Source: Erysipelotrichaceae bacterium (GTDB lineage Bacteria; Bacillota; Clostridia; TANB77; CAG-508). From it: a stretch of 32,200 nt of DNA. This document shows positions 16,017-25,368 of this stretch, piece by piece (position 1 is the stretch's first letter; each line of letters opens with the position of its first letter). The notes under the pieces are model-generated. The model was not told where the DNA came from. It did not search any database and was given only the letters and a program-made list of their open reading frames with translations. The DNA is taken from NCBI GenBank assembly GCA_021769225.1, contig JAETTH010000002.1, positions 32,001 through 64,200 on the forward strand, in the 5' to 3' direction. The translations under genes were made by a program, and so were the position numbers.

Positions 16017-16029
16017 TGACTAAAAGTCA
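16017..16029. promoter_or_regulatory. Predicted TetR operator 3 (near MMPL transcription start)
   Basis: TGACTAAAAGTCA repeats the same palindrome, centred 36 bp after operator 2, close to the expected transcription start. The first seven bases (TGACTAA) are the same in all three operators. Confidence 0.65.
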
Positions 16030-16051
16030 TAAATGAAAGGAGAGTTTTAAT

Positions 16052-18121
16052 ATGCTTAAATTTGGACAGTTTGTATGTAAACATAGGAAAGCAATTTTGG
16101 TAATTTCATTATTATTACTAATTCCATCTATTTTAGGAATAAAAGCAACTAAAATAAATTATGATATCTTGGCATATTTACCAAGTGATGTTGAAACAGT
16201 ACAAGGGCAAAAGATTCTGGCGGAAGAATTTCAGATGGGATCTTTTTCGGTTGTTATTGTTGATAATCATATGCCAAGTAAAGATATTTTAAAACTAGAA
16301 GAACAGTTTAAAGAAATTCCTAATGTGGAAAAGGTATTAGGAGTTACAGATATTATTGGAACATCGATTCCAATGGATATGTTACCAAATGAAATTAAGG
16401 ATAAGGTATATCAAGATGGTTCAACACCTATTTTAGTTACTTTTCGTACAGAGATTTCAGATGATGAAACATTAGATGCTATTGACCAATTAAAAGAAAT
16501 AACGGCAAATCAATGTAAGATAAGTGGTATGTCTGCTACTGTACAAGATACCGCACAAGTTTCGAATTCTGAAATTACAGTTTATGTGGTGATTGCTGTT
16601 ATTCTATGTATGCTAGTTTTAATGATTGCAATGGATTCTTATTTTGTTCCAGTATTACTTTTAGGAAGTATTGGAGTTGCTATTTTATATAATATGGGAA
16701 CTAATGTATTTTTAGGTCAAATTTCCTATATTACAAAAGCAATTGCCACAGTTTTACAACTTGGTGTTACAATGGATTTTTCAATTTTTCTTTATCATAG
16801 TTATCAAAGAGAAAAAGAGAGCTTTTCAAATAGTTTAGAAGCTATGGCTCAAGCAATTTCTAAAACACTAGTATCGGTTATAGGAAGCTCTACAACAACC
16901 ATTGCAGGATTTTTAGCGTTATGTACCATGAGTTTAAGCCTAGGTAGTGATATTGGTATTGTTATGGCAAAAGGGGTTCTAATTGGAGTTATTTGTGTAG
17001 TAACAATATTGCCTTCTCTAATCTTAGTGTTTGATAGATGGATTGAAAAGACGAAGCATAAAGAAATCCTACCAAAGTTTACAGGGCTTAAGAATTTCGT
17101 AATTAAACATTATAAAGCAGCTATTATTATATTCTTGGTTTTATTACTCCCTGCTTTGTATGGTAATAGCCATGTGGATGTTTACTATAACTTAAATAAA
17201 TCATTACCAGAGAATTTAGATGGTGTGGTTGCCAATCGAGAGCTTGCTGATAAATTTAATATTGTATCAACTCAAATTGTATTGTTTGACCAAGATATGT
17301 CAAAACAAAAAGCAGAAGAAATGATAGATGAAATAGAATCTTTGGATGGAATTGAGTGGACTTTATCTTATAGTAAATTAAGTAAATTATCTGTTCCAGA
17401 AGATCTGATTCCGGAAGATTTAAAAGAGATGTTTCAAAATGGAAAGTATCAGATGATGATTATTAATTCTAATTATGAAACTGCAACGAAAGAGGCTAAT
17501 GAGCAAATTGAAAAGATTACTGATATTGTAAAATCTTATGATGAAAATAGCATTATGGCAGGAGAAGGACCTTTAATGAAGGATTTAGTAGAGATTGCGG
17601 ATCATGATTTCCATAATGTTAATATTACATCTATTATCGTTATTTTTGTGATTATGATTTTGGTATTTAAATCTGCATCGATTCCGGTGATTTTAATTTG
17701 TGTGATTGAATTTGCAATTTGTGTTAATATGTCAATTCCTTGTTATACAAATCAAACAATACCTTTTGTAGCATCCATTGTAATTGGAACGATTCAATTA
17801 GGTGCTACTGTGGATTATGCTATTTTAATGACGACTAGGTATGTGGAAGAAAGAAAAGCAGGAAAGGATAAAAAACAGGCAAGTGATATTGCTTTAGATC
17901 ATTCAATTAAGTCTATTATTGTTAGTGCTTTATGCTTCTTTGCAGCAACTTGTGGTGTAGGGTTATATACCAAACTTGAAATGATTGGCTCAATTTGTAA
18001 GCTAATTTCAAGGGGAGCAATTATTAGTATGGTTGTTGTTATTACAATGCTTCCAGCATTTTTATTGGTGTTTGATAAATTAATTTGTAAGACAACAAGG
18101 CGAATGAAGCAGTTAGTTTGA
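16052..18121 (+). CDS. MMPL/RND family transporter
   Basis: A 689-residue integral membrane protein with the two-fold RND plan. One helix lies near residue 14-31, followed by an extracytoplasmic domain (about 32-170) and five helices (about 175-330). The plan then repeats with a helix near 350, a second outer domain and five helices (about 520-680). Conserved polar membrane residues are in QLGVTMDFSIFLYHSY and QLGATVDYAILMTTRY, the Asp-containing helices expected to carry the proton relay. Substrates of such Gram-positive pumps include lipids and drugs, but none can be named here. The AAAGGAGAG site precedes its ATG. Its stop overlaps nothing, but the next gene starts 24 bases later in the same transcript. 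Confidence 0.92.
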   Translation: MLKFGQFVCKHRKAILVISLLLLIPSILGIKATKINYDILAYLPSDVETVQGQKILAEEFQMGSFSVVIVDNHMPSKDILKLEEQFKEIPNVEKVLGVTDIIGTSIPMDMLPNEIKDKVYQDGSTPILVTFRTEISDDETLDAIDQLKEITANQCKISGMSATVQDTAQVSNSEITVYVVIAVILCMLVLMIAMDSYFVPVLLLGSIGVAILYNMGTNVFLGQISYITKAIATVLQLGVTMDFSIFLYHSYQREKESFSNSLEAMAQAISKTLVSVIGSSTTTIAGFLALCTMSLSLGSDIGIVMAKGVLIGVICVVTILPSLILVFDRWIEKTKHKEILPKFTGLKNFVIKHYKAAIIIFLVLLLPALYGNSHVDVYYNLNKSLPENLDGVVANRELADKFNIVSTQIVLFDQDMSKQKAEEMIDEIESLDGIEWTLSYSKLSKLSVPEDLIPEDLKEMFQNGKYQMMIINSNYETATKEANEQIEKITDIVKSYDENSIMAGEGPLMKDLVEIADHDFHNVNITSIIVIFVIMILVFKSASIPVILICVIEFAICVNMSIPCYTNQTIPFVASIVIGTIQLGATVDYAILMTTRYVEERKAGKDKKQASDIALDHSIKSIIVSALCFFAATCGVGLYTKLEMIGSICKLISRGAIISMVVVITMLPAFLLVFDKLICKTTRRMKQLV

Positions 18122-18144
18122 TAAAAAGAAGGGAGAAGAAATAT

Positions 18145-20154
18145 ATGAGTAAACGTATGTTAATAAAAATAGCAGCAGCTAGTGTTTGCACTTCAATTAT
18201 TGGTATCAATTTAGTACCAGTTTGGGCAATGACAAAAGAAGAGACAGTGTATAGTAAAATTAATTTAGAGGGTGAAGTCTATTCTAGTAAAGTTAGTACA
18301 CATTTAATAAATGAGGAAGAACAAGATTTAATTCAAGATATGACTGATTTGTTAAATATTCAAAATACAAATGGAGAGGAAGAGTATGTTCAAGAGGGAG
18401 ATTCATTAGTATGGAAAGCAGATGGTAAAGATATCTATTATGAAGGTGATTTACAAAAAGAGCTTCCCATTGAGACAAAGGTTTCCTATACATTAAATGG
18501 TAAGGAAATTTCAGCAAGAGAGCTAGCTGGAAAAAGTGGAAATCTATCAATTCAGATTGAATATCAGAATAAAGATGCTCATGAAGTAATTATAAACGGA
18601 CAAAAACAAACGATTTACACACCTTTTGTTGTGGTTGCAGGAACTATTTTTAATAATGAAAAAGTAAGAGATATACAGATTTCTAATGGCAAAGTAGTAG
18701 ATAATGGGCAAAAATCAATTGTGATGGGTCTTGCTTTTCCAGGGTTACAAGAAAGCTTGGATTTAGCTAAGGATGAGGTTGAGATACCAAATTCTATTAC
18801 AATTACAGCAAAAGTAACTGATTTTGAAATGGATAGTATTTTGTCTTTTGTAACACCAAAAGTATTAGAACAAAGTGATTTAGAAAGTTTTGATAAAATG
18901 AATGAGCTTTATGCGAAAGTGGATGAACTTCAAAGTGCAAGTAAACAGTTGCAAGATGGAGCAAGTAGCTTAAAGTCAGGAACGGAAGAATATACTGACA
19001 AGTCACAAGAGTTTTCTAATGCAATGAAACAAGTCGCAAATGGTGTGGATACATTAAATTCTAATTATGGAAAAATTTCAGATGGAATTGCAGTATTAAA
19101 TCAAAGTAGTAAAGAATTGGAAAATGGTGCGTCTAGCATTTCAGAAGGAACAAAAGCAGTAGAAAGTAACTTGAATGTGATTTCAGAAAAATTAGAAGAA
19201 GCTCAAGCAGGTAGCTCTACTTTACTAGCAGGACAAAAAAAAGTTGGGGAAGGAATTAATAGGGTAATATCTTCTTTGCAACAAACACAACAAGGTAGTT
19301 CAGAGCAGATAGAAAATTTAGAAGCTCTAATTAGTGGAAATCAAGAGGCTAAAAAGAATTTGCAATCCGCAAATCAAACGATTGATAGTCAAATTGCAGC
19401 TCTAAAAAAAGTAACGCCTCAAACAGAAGAGATAACGACTCAAATTAATACACTATCAACTCAAAAACAAGCTAATTTAAAACTAATAGGGTTATTAGAG
19501 CAAAATATAAAGGCAAATACTCAAACTGTAAATTCCTTAAAGAGTAATACTCAAATAGAAGAATTGAAAAAGGGATTAACTTCATTAAAAGAAGCATCTA
19601 CTAAATTAGAAACTGGAGCTCAAAGTTTAAATGAGGGATTAACAGAACTTTCAAAGGGAAGTCAAACATTAGCACAAAAAAGTAGTGAGTTATCTCAAGG
19701 AGCAAGTACCTTAAAAGAGGGAACAACAAAATTGGGAGAAGGAACAAAAAGTTTAGCTGGTGGGTCAAGTCAGGTGAAATCAGGATTAAATAAGATTGAT
19801 GACTCAACAAAGCAATTAACACAAGCAAATACTAAATTGGTAGATGGAGCAAGTACAATTCAAACTGGAGCAATACAGTTATATACAGGAATTGAAACAT
19901 TTAATCAACAAGGGATTAATGAGATTTGTAATTATATTAATCATAATGTAAAATCATTACAACAAAGAATTGAAAAGCTAACAGATTTAGCAGATGAATA
20001 TGATCACTTTACAATGTTAAATGAAGAAAGTAAAGGAAATGTTAAATTTATTCTTATGATTGATGGAATTAAAAAAGAAAATGGTATTGATGATCAAAAG
20101 GCTATAATACCAGATAATCAAGTGGGAACCAAAGAAGAAAAAGAGGATGAATAA
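18145..20154 (+). CDS. Secreted coiled-coil partner of the MMPL pump (YhgE-like repeats)
   Basis: A 669-residue protein with a signal peptide ending in a plausible PVWA/MT cleavage site near residue 28. Residues about 30-260 are beta-rich and carry no recognised domain. From about 265 to 590 there is a long coiled-coil region of repeats built like L-x-x-G-A-x-x-L-x-x-G, seen as LQDGASSLKSG, LENGASSISEG, LETGAQSLNEG, and LSQGASTLKEG. These are the repeats of YhgE/Pip-type and MMPL-associated proteins. There is no C-terminal membrane helix; the end is Glu/Asp/Lys-rich. Start: GGGAG at 18131-18135 fits ATG 18145; a TTG at 18118 overlapping the pump stop is less likely. It presumably works outside the membrane with the pump. 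Confidence 0.85.
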   Translation: MSKRMLIKIAAASVCTSIIGINLVPVWAMTKEETVYSKINLEGEVYSSKVSTHLINEEEQDLIQDMTDLLNIQNTNGEEEYVQEGDSLVWKADGKDIYYEGDLQKELPIETKVSYTLNGKEISARELAGKSGNLSIQIEYQNKDAHEVIINGQKQTIYTPFVVVAGTIFNNEKVRDIQISNGKVVDNGQKSIVMGLAFPGLQESLDLAKDEVEIPNSITITAKVTDFEMDSILSFVTPKVLEQSDLESFDKMNELYAKVDELQSASKQLQDGASSLKSGTEEYTDKSQEFSNAMKQVANGVDTLNSNYGKISDGIAVLNQSSKELENGASSISEGTKAVESNLNVISEKLEEAQAGSSTLLAGQKKVGEGINRVISSLQQTQQGSSEQIENLEALISGNQEAKKNLQSANQTIDSQIAALKKVTPQTEEITTQINTLSTQKQANLKLIGLLEQNIKANTQTVNSLKSNTQIEELKKGLTSLKEASTKLETGAQSLNEGLTELSKGSQTLAQKSSELSQGASTLKEGTTKLGEGTKSLAGGSSQVKSGLNKIDDSTKQLTQANTKLVDGASTIQTGAIQLYTGIETFNQQGINEICNYINHNVKSLQQRIEKLTDLADEYDHFTMLNEESKGNVKFILMIDGIKKENGIDDQKAIIPDNQVGTKEEKEDE

Positions 20155-20175
20155 AAAAGATAAATAGATAAGTAC

Positions 20176-20216
20176 AAAGAAAAGTCTAAAAGAGAAGTTA
20201 GGCTTTTCTTTTTTGT
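20176..20216 (+). terminator. Terminator after the MMPL operon
   Basis: AAAGAAAAGTCTA (20176-20188) pairs with TAGGCTTTTCTTT (20199-20211) with one G-T pair, and TTTTG follows. A typical intrinsic terminator. Confidence 0.85.
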
Positions 20217-20299
20217 TTTCCTGAAATTTGATTGTACTTTTACATATTTTTAGGAGTTTAGCTCATACTATAGAAAAGAGAAAAATAGGAGGATTTGAA

Positions 20300-21568
20300 A
20301 TGAAAGATTTTTTACCAATTGAGAAAGTGAATGCTTTAGAGGTATTAGATTCAAGAGGAACACCAACTGTGCAAGTAGAAGTTGTTACAGAAGGTGGCTT
20401 TTCTGGTGTTGCCATTGTGCCTTCTGGTGCATCAACAGGAAGTTTTGAAGCGGTTGAATTAAGGGATGGAGAAAGTAGTAGATATTCTGGAAAAGGAGTT
20501 CAAAAAGCAGTTTCTAATGTGAATACAGAAATTGCGGAGGAGATAACAGGCTCTAATGTTTATGATCAAATGAAAATTGATGAGAAGCTGATTCGATTAG
20601 ATGGCTCGGAAAATAAGGGGAGATTAGGCGCCAATAGTATTTTAGGTGTGTCATTAGCTGTTGCAAAGGCTGCTGCAAATTCTTTAGGGATTCCGCTTTA
20701 TCAATATATTGGTGGAGTTAATGCCAAAAAACTTCCTATTCCGATGATGAATATTTTAAATGGAGGAAAACACTCAGATAATAATATATCAGCTCAAGAG
20801 TTTATGATTATGCCAGTTGGTGCTAAAAGCTTTAAACAAGCAATGGAAATGGGAGTAGAAGTGTATAAGAAGTTAAAAAAGTTGTTAAAAGAAAAAGGAT
20901 ATAGTACAGCTGTTGGTGATGAAGGGGGATTTGCTCCTAATTTATCTGGAGAAGAAGAGGCAATTGAACTAATTGTAAAGGCGATTGAAGAGGCAGGGTA
21001 TAAAGTAAAAGAGGAGATTGGCATTTGTTTAGATGTAGCTGCAACAGAGATGTATGAAGAGGCTAAAAAGGTGGGAAAAGAAGGTTACTTATTCTGGAAA
21101 ACTGGGATGTTTAAGACAAAACAAGAGATGATAAAGTATATAGAAGAATTAGTAGAGAAATATCCAATTATATCAGTAGAAGACGGATTGGCTGAAGAAG
21201 ATTGGGAGTCTTGGCAAATTTTAACTAAGGAAATGAGAGATAAGGTTCAATTAGTTGGAGATGATTTATTTGTTACTAATACTAGTAGATTACAAAAGGG
21301 GATTGACTTAAATATTGCTAATAGTATTTTAATTAAAGTAAACCAGATTGGAACATTAACAGAGACTTTAGATGCGATTGAAGTAGCTAAGAAAAATGGA
21401 TATACAGCAGTAGTGTCTCATCGCTCAGGAGAGACCGAAGATACTACGATTGCCGATATTGCAGTTGCAGTTAATTGTGGGCAGATAAAATCAGGAGCAC
21501 CATGTAGGACTGACCGAGTGGCGAAATATAATAGGTTATTAAATATTGAAGCGGAGTTAGAAAAGTAA
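20300..21568 (+). CDS. eno: Enolase
   Basis: A complete 422-residue enolase that dehydrates 2-phosphoglycerate to phosphoenolpyruvate. Visible motifs in order: [61 protein letters not shown], the metal site CLDVAATEM and [34 protein letters not shown] and the substrate loop [19 protein letters not shown]. The start is ATG at 20300 with AGGAGG directly ahead; an in-frame ATG at 20228 would add 24 residues that do not belong to the family. Unlike in many Firmicutes it is not in the gap-pgk-tpi-gpm run but stands alone between two terminators. I found no clear promoter match. Confidence 0.97.
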   Translation: MKDFLPIEKVNALEVLDSRGTPTVQVEVVTEGGFSGVAIVPSGASTGSFEAVELRDGESSRYSGKGVQKAVSNVNTEIAEEITGSNVYDQMKIDEKLIRLDGSENKGRLGANSILGVSLAVAKAAANSLGIPLYQYIGGVNAKKLPIPMMNILNGGKHSDNNISAQEFMIMPVGAKSFKQAMEMGVEVYKKLKKLLKEKGYSTAVGDEGGFAPNLSGEEEAIELIVKAIEEAGYKVKEEIGICLDVAATEMYEEAKKVGKEGYLFWKTGMFKTKQEMIKYIEELVEKYPIISVEDGLAEEDWESWQILTKEMRDKVQLVGDDLFVTNTSRLQKGIDLNIANSILIKVNQIGTLTETLDAIEVAKKNGYTAVVSHRSGETEDTTIADIAVAVNCGQIKSGAPCRTDRVAKYNRLLNIEAELEK

Positions 21569-21604
21569 ATAAAAAGTAAAAATAAAATAGAGTTGAAATT
21601 ACTA

Positions 21605-21652
21605 AAAAAGAAACAATTTTCTGTGATTATATAGAAAATTGTTTCTTTTTAT
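21605..21652 (+). terminator. Terminator after eno
   Basis: An 18-bp perfect stem (AAAAAGAAACAATTTTCT with AGAAAATTGTTTCTTTTT) closes a 10-base loop and ends in five T. One of the strongest hairpins in the window. Confidence 0.9.
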
Positions 21653-21724
21653 GATAATATAAGAGAAAATGTTGAAACAAGAATTTGATTCAATGAAAAA
21701 TAAATGTATATTAGGGGAAAATTT

Positions 21725-22381
21725 ATGTTAAAAAACATATTAGGACTTATTATTTCAATTCTTTTTATTGGAATTGTCATTCTTTCTGCTAAGTTTTTTG
21801 AAAAGGCAGGAAAAGAGGCTAGTAGAAAATATATTCATATTATGCTTAGCAATTATTGGTTTATTGCAATGTATTTTTTTGATCATGCAGTTTGGGCAGC
21901 AATCTTACCATTTATTTTTATTATTGTAAATTATATATCATATAAAAAAGATTTGATTGCTGTTATGGAAAGGGATAAACAAGATGGATTAGGAACTGTT
22001 TATTATGCAATTTCTTTATTTGTTATTTCTATTTATACATTTGGTATAATCCATAATCCTGCAATTGGTCTTGTTAGTATTCTGATTATGGGATATGGAG
22101 ATGGCTTAGCAGGAGTAATTGGTAGAGCTGTTAAAAGTAAAAAGTATAAAATAGGGGATACAACAAAGTCTCTAGCTGGCTCGGTTACCATGTTTGTTAT
22201 TTCTGCTATGATTAGTGCAACTTTTTTCTTAACAACAGGAATTGGTTTTTGGTTAGTAAAGACTGTTTTGGTTGCAATAGTTGCAACGATTTTAGAAGCA
22301 GTATCTATTAAGGGATTGGATAATATTACAGTACCAGTAGGGGTATGTTTATTATTAAGGATATTGGTGAATTTATTCTAA
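21725..22381 (+). CDS. Polyprenol/dolichol/phytol kinase-like CTP-dependent membrane kinase
   Basis: A 218-residue protein with about six or seven hydrophobic helices. The cytosolic loop motif GYGDGLAGVIGR followed by GDTTKSLAGSVTMF matches the CTP-binding signature shared by phytol kinase, dolichol kinase and related CDP-transferase-like enzymes. Its position just before dxs (18 bases) supports a role in phosphorylating an isoprenoid alcohol, for salvage into polyprenyl phosphates, but a lipid such as diacylglycerol cannot be excluded. Start: AGGGGAAA fits ATG at 21725; the ATG at 21704 would put the ribosome site inside the gene. Confidence 0.75.
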   Translation: MLKNILGLIISILFIGIVILSAKFFEKAGKEASRKYIHIMLSNYWFIAMYFFDHAVWAAILPFIFIIVNYISYKKDLIAVMERDKQDGLGTVYYAISLFVISIYTFGIIHNPAIGLVSILIMGYGDGLAGVIGRAVKSKKYKIGDTTKSLAGSVTMFVISAMISATFFLTTGIGFWLVKTVLVAIVATILEAVSIKGLDNITVPVGVCLLLRILVNLF

Positions 22382-22399
22382 ATAAAGGGCGAGGATGAA

Positions 22400-24271
22400 A
22401 TGGACAAAATATTAGATGGCGTAAATCAAATAGAAGACTTAAAGAATTTAGATGAAAAACAAAAAGAACAGTTAGCACAAGAGTTAAGAGAGCTAATTAT
22501 ACAAACAGTTTCAAAGACAGGTGGACATCTTGCTTCTAATCTTGGCGTAGTAGAGCTTACCATTGCACTTCATAGTGTATATCAAGTTCCAATAGATAAA
22601 ATTATATGGGATGTTGGACATCAGACTTATGTTCATAAAATATTGACTGGTAGAAAAGATAAAATTGATACATTAAGGCAGCTAGATGGATTAGCTGGTT
22701 TTCCAAAGACAAATGAATCAGAGGCAGATTGTTTTAATACAGGTCATAGTAGTACCTCTATTTCTGTTGCTTTGGGGATGGCAAGAGCACGTGATATTGA
22801 AAAGAAGAACTATCATGTGGTAGCTGTAATTGGAGATGGAGCATTAACTGGTGGGATGGCATTAGAAGCTATGAATGATGCAGGCTCTAGTAGTACGAAT
22901 ATTACAGTTATTTTAAATGATAATACAATGAGTATTTCAAAAAATGTGGGTGGAATTTCTTTATTTCTAAGTAAGTTAAGGACAAAGAAATTTTATACTA
23001 AGTCCAATAATTCTATCCGAAAAGCCGTTAAGAAAATTCCTGTGCTAGGCAATGGAATTGTATGGTGTGTGAGAAAAATAAAGCATGGAATCAAGCAGTT
23101 ATTAATTAGTAATATGATGTTTGAAGATATGGGATTTCGATATCTAGGACCAGTAGATGGTCATAATATAGAAGAGCTAGAAAGTCTAATTAGTTTATCA
23201 AAAGATGTAGAAGGTCCAGTTTTAATTCATGTAATTACGAAAAAGGGAAAAGGATATCAGCCAGCAGAAGAAAATCCTGACTTATATCATAGTAGTCCTG
23301 CTTTTGATATTGAAACAGGAAAACCTAAGAAGGAAAAAACGGAAGATTATTCTAGTGTGTTTGGAAAGAAATTAGTAGAGCTTGCAAAACAGGATGATAA
23401 GATTGTAGCAATAACAGCTGCAATGAAAGATGGAACTGGATTAACAGAATTTGCAAATGAATTTCCAGAAAGATTTTTTGATAGTGGAATTGCAGAACAA
23501 CATACGTTAGGGATGGCTGCAGGTATGGCAAAGGCAGGATTAAAACCAGTTGTTCCAATTTATTCTTCCTTTTTCCAAAGAGGATATGATCAGGTAATTC
23601 ATGATATTTGTATTCAAAATTTACCAGTTGTTATGCTTGCTGACAGAGCAGGGATTGTAGGAAATGATGGAGAAACTCACCAAGGAATTTTTGATTTAGC
23701 ATTTTTTAATATTGTTCCGAATTTAACGATTATGGCACCAAAGGATTTTGAGGAACTAGAACAAATGCTAGAATTTTCTATTCATTTAAATTCACCAGTT
23801 GTTATCCGTTATCCAAGAGGAGGAGAAGGAACAACAAAATTCTATAACCATGATCGCATAAAATTAGGAAAAGCAGAGATGATTCAAGCAGGAAATGATT
23901 TGACGATTGTAGCTATTGGAAAAATGGTAGATACTGCTAAAAAAGTAGCCAATCTTTTAGAAGAAAAACAAGTTACTGTGGAAGTAATTAATAGTAGATT
24001 TTTGAAACCACTAGATGAAGAGATGATAATAGCATCTATTAAGAAAACAAGACATGTAATTACAATAGAAGATGGAATAACACATGGTGGATTAGCAAGT
24101 AATTTATCTGAAATTATTCTAAAAGCAAAACTAGAAAATGTCTATGTAAAAAATTTTGGATATCCAGATGAATTTATACCACATGGAAGTGTAGCTCAAA
24201 TTGAGGAAATATATGGACTAACACCAAAGCAAATTGTAGATGAAATTTGTGGAGAAAAAAATGATGAATAG
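22400..24271 (+). CDS. dxs: 1-deoxy-D-xylulose-5-phosphate synthase
   Basis: A full-length 623-residue thiamine-diphosphate enzyme. It condenses pyruvate and glyceraldehyde 3-phosphate to DXP, the first step of the MEP isoprenoid pathway. Motifs: GGHLASNLGVVELT, WDVGHQTYVHKILTGR, CFNTGHSSTSIS, the ThDP site GDGALTGG to ILNDNTMSIS, the catalytic glutamate segment SGIAEQHTLGMAAG, YSSFFQRGYDQVIHD, and ADRAGIVGNDGETHQG. The final 130 residues form the transketolase C-terminal domain. Its substrate links it to the glycolytic cluster of this window. A GGGCGAGGATG stretch overlaps the start region as a ribosome site. Its 3' end overlaps the S4-domain gene by about 10 bases. Confidence 0.97.
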   Translation: MDKILDGVNQIEDLKNLDEKQKEQLAQELRELIIQTVSKTGGHLASNLGVVELTIALHSVYQVPIDKIIWDVGHQTYVHKILTGRKDKIDTLRQLDGLAGFPKTNESEADCFNTGHSSTSISVALGMARARDIEKKNYHVVAVIGDGALTGGMALEAMNDAGSSSTNITVILNDNTMSISKNVGGISLFLSKLRTKKFYTKSNNSIRKAVKKIPVLGNGIVWCVRKIKHGIKQLLISNMMFEDMGFRYLGPVDGHNIEELESLISLSKDVEGPVLIHVITKKGKGYQPAEENPDLYHSSPAFDIETGKPKKEKTEDYSSVFGKKLVELAKQDDKIVAITAAMKDGTGLTEFANEFPERFFDSGIAEQHTLGMAAGMAKAGLKPVVPIYSSFFQRGYDQVIHDICIQNLPVVMLADRAGIVGNDGETHQGIFDLAFFNIVPNLTIMAPKDFEELEQMLEFSIHLNSPVVIRYPRGGEGTTKFYNHDRIKLGKAEMIQAGNDLTIVAIGKMVDTAKKVANLLEEKQVTVEVINSRFLKPLDEEMIIASIKKTRHVITIEDGITHGGLASNLSEIILKAKLENVYVKNFGYPDEFIPHGSVAQIEEIYGLTPKQIVDEICGEKNDE

Positions 24272-25064
24272 AGAGATTTTAAAATCAATTTCAAAACCAG
24301 AAGATAAATTATTAATAGCAAGGTTATTGGATCAATATTCTTTTTGTGAAACAAGAAATCGTACCGAGCATACCGATTTTTTTGATTTATACCAACAAAG
24401 TCTAATTGAAAAGATATTGAAGAAGTTAAAAATATCAAACTATGTTTTCTTTGGAGGATTTGAGGAAGCAGAAAGAAAAGTTCTTGTTTTTTACCCTGAA
24501 AAATTTCAAGGGGATATAGTAGAAAAACAAAAAGAAGAAATATTAAAGATAATTTCCATTGAATTACCGAATGACTTAATTTCTAAATATACTCATAAAA
24601 TCTATCTAGGAGGATTAATGAAATTAGGAATTAAAAGAGAAAAGATTGGGGATATTCTAGTTTTGAAAGATGGGGCAGATATTATCGTGACAGAAGATAT
24701 TGCTAATTTTCTAGAGTTTCATATAACAGAATTAACAAGATTTCAAAAATCAAAAATAGAAATAAAGTCAATTAATGAAGCAAGAAAGATAGAACAAAAA
24801 ACAGAAATTTTAAGCATTATTGTACCATCGATGAGATTAGATAGTATAGTTTCTGAAATAATATCTCTATCTAGAACAAAAGCAGTAGAAGTGATAAAAG
24901 AAGAAAGAGTATTTGTTAATTTTGAAAAAGAAACGAGATTAGCAAGAGAGATTAAAGAAAATGACTATATTACAATTCGTGGAAAAGGAAGAGTAAAGAT
25001 AGGAAATATAAAAGGAAAGACCAAAAAAGGAAATCTAATTATGGAAATTGAAAAGTATCAATAA
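24261..25064 (+). CDS. YlmH-like S4-domain RNA-binding protein
   Basis: A 267-residue protein with a YlmH-type plan. The N-terminal part (about 1-80) is helical, ending in the NYVFFGGFEEAERKVLVFYP stretch, followed by an alpha/beta middle (YLGGLMKLGIKREKIGDILV and GADIIVTEDIANFL). An S4 domain follows (about 185-250, MRLDSIVSEIISLSRTKAVEVIKEERVFVN). YlmH in Bacilli sits near cell division genes, and members have been linked to ribosome quality control by binding stalled 50S subunits. Here it follows dxs, whose end it overlaps; GGAG within dxs serves ATG 24261 or 24264. That position is usually taken by TlyA, another S4 protein, in many Firmicutes. Confidence 0.85.
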   Translation: MMNREILKSISKPEDKLLIARLLDQYSFCETRNRTEHTDFFDLYQQSLIEKILKKLKISNYVFFGGFEEAERKVLVFYPEKFQGDIVEKQKEEILKIISIELPNDLISKYTHKIYLGGLMKLGIKREKIGDILVLKDGADIIVTEDIANFLEFHITELTRFQKSKIEIKSINEARKIEQKTEILSIIVPSMRLDSIVSEIISLSRTKAVEVIKEERVFVNFEKETRLAREIKENDYITIRGKGRVKIGNIKGKTKKGNLIMEIEKYQ

Positions 25065-25204
25065 AAATGTCTTTAAAAGGAAACAAAAAATAAGGAAATG
25101 TACTGGATTAACGGATTATGATCAAATTCCAGTTAAATGGAGAAATAACTATAGATAATCATTACTATAAAAAATTTGTAAATTGTTAAATTAAAAATAG
25201 AAGG

Positions 25205-25240
25205 CGTAAGTTAAAGTAATTTGAACTTGCGTTTTTTATT
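25205..25240 (+). terminator. Terminator of the dxs operon
   Basis: CGTAAGTT (25205-25212) pairs with AACTTGCG (25224-25231), one wobble pair, followed by TTTTTTATTTT. A typical intrinsic terminator. Confidence 0.8.
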
Positions 25241-25292
25241 TTGTAACCTTAAAAAAAGAAAAATACTTTCTTTACTTTTATCCTACTTTTTC

Positions 25293-25321
25293 TTGCATAA
25301 TAGCTTAGTTAATTATATAAT
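25293..25321 (+). promoter_or_regulatory. Promoter of the second tetR gene
   Basis: TTGCAT (25293-25298), 17-base spacer, TATAAT (25316-25321), about 48 bases before the ATG. No TGAC-N5-GTCA palindrome is present here, so the first TetR is not expected to bind. Confidence 0.65.
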
Positions 25322-25368
25322 AAGAGAGTAAAAAAGAAGTCTTTTTGAAAGGATGAAGCTAAAATCAT

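Larger units (their letters stand above)
25065..25368. other. 304-base gap before the second tetR
   Basis: No convincing gene. It holds a possible decayed coding remnant (25066-25160, see findings), a terminator at 25205-25240 and the promoter of the TetR gene at 25293-25321. Confidence 0.6.
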
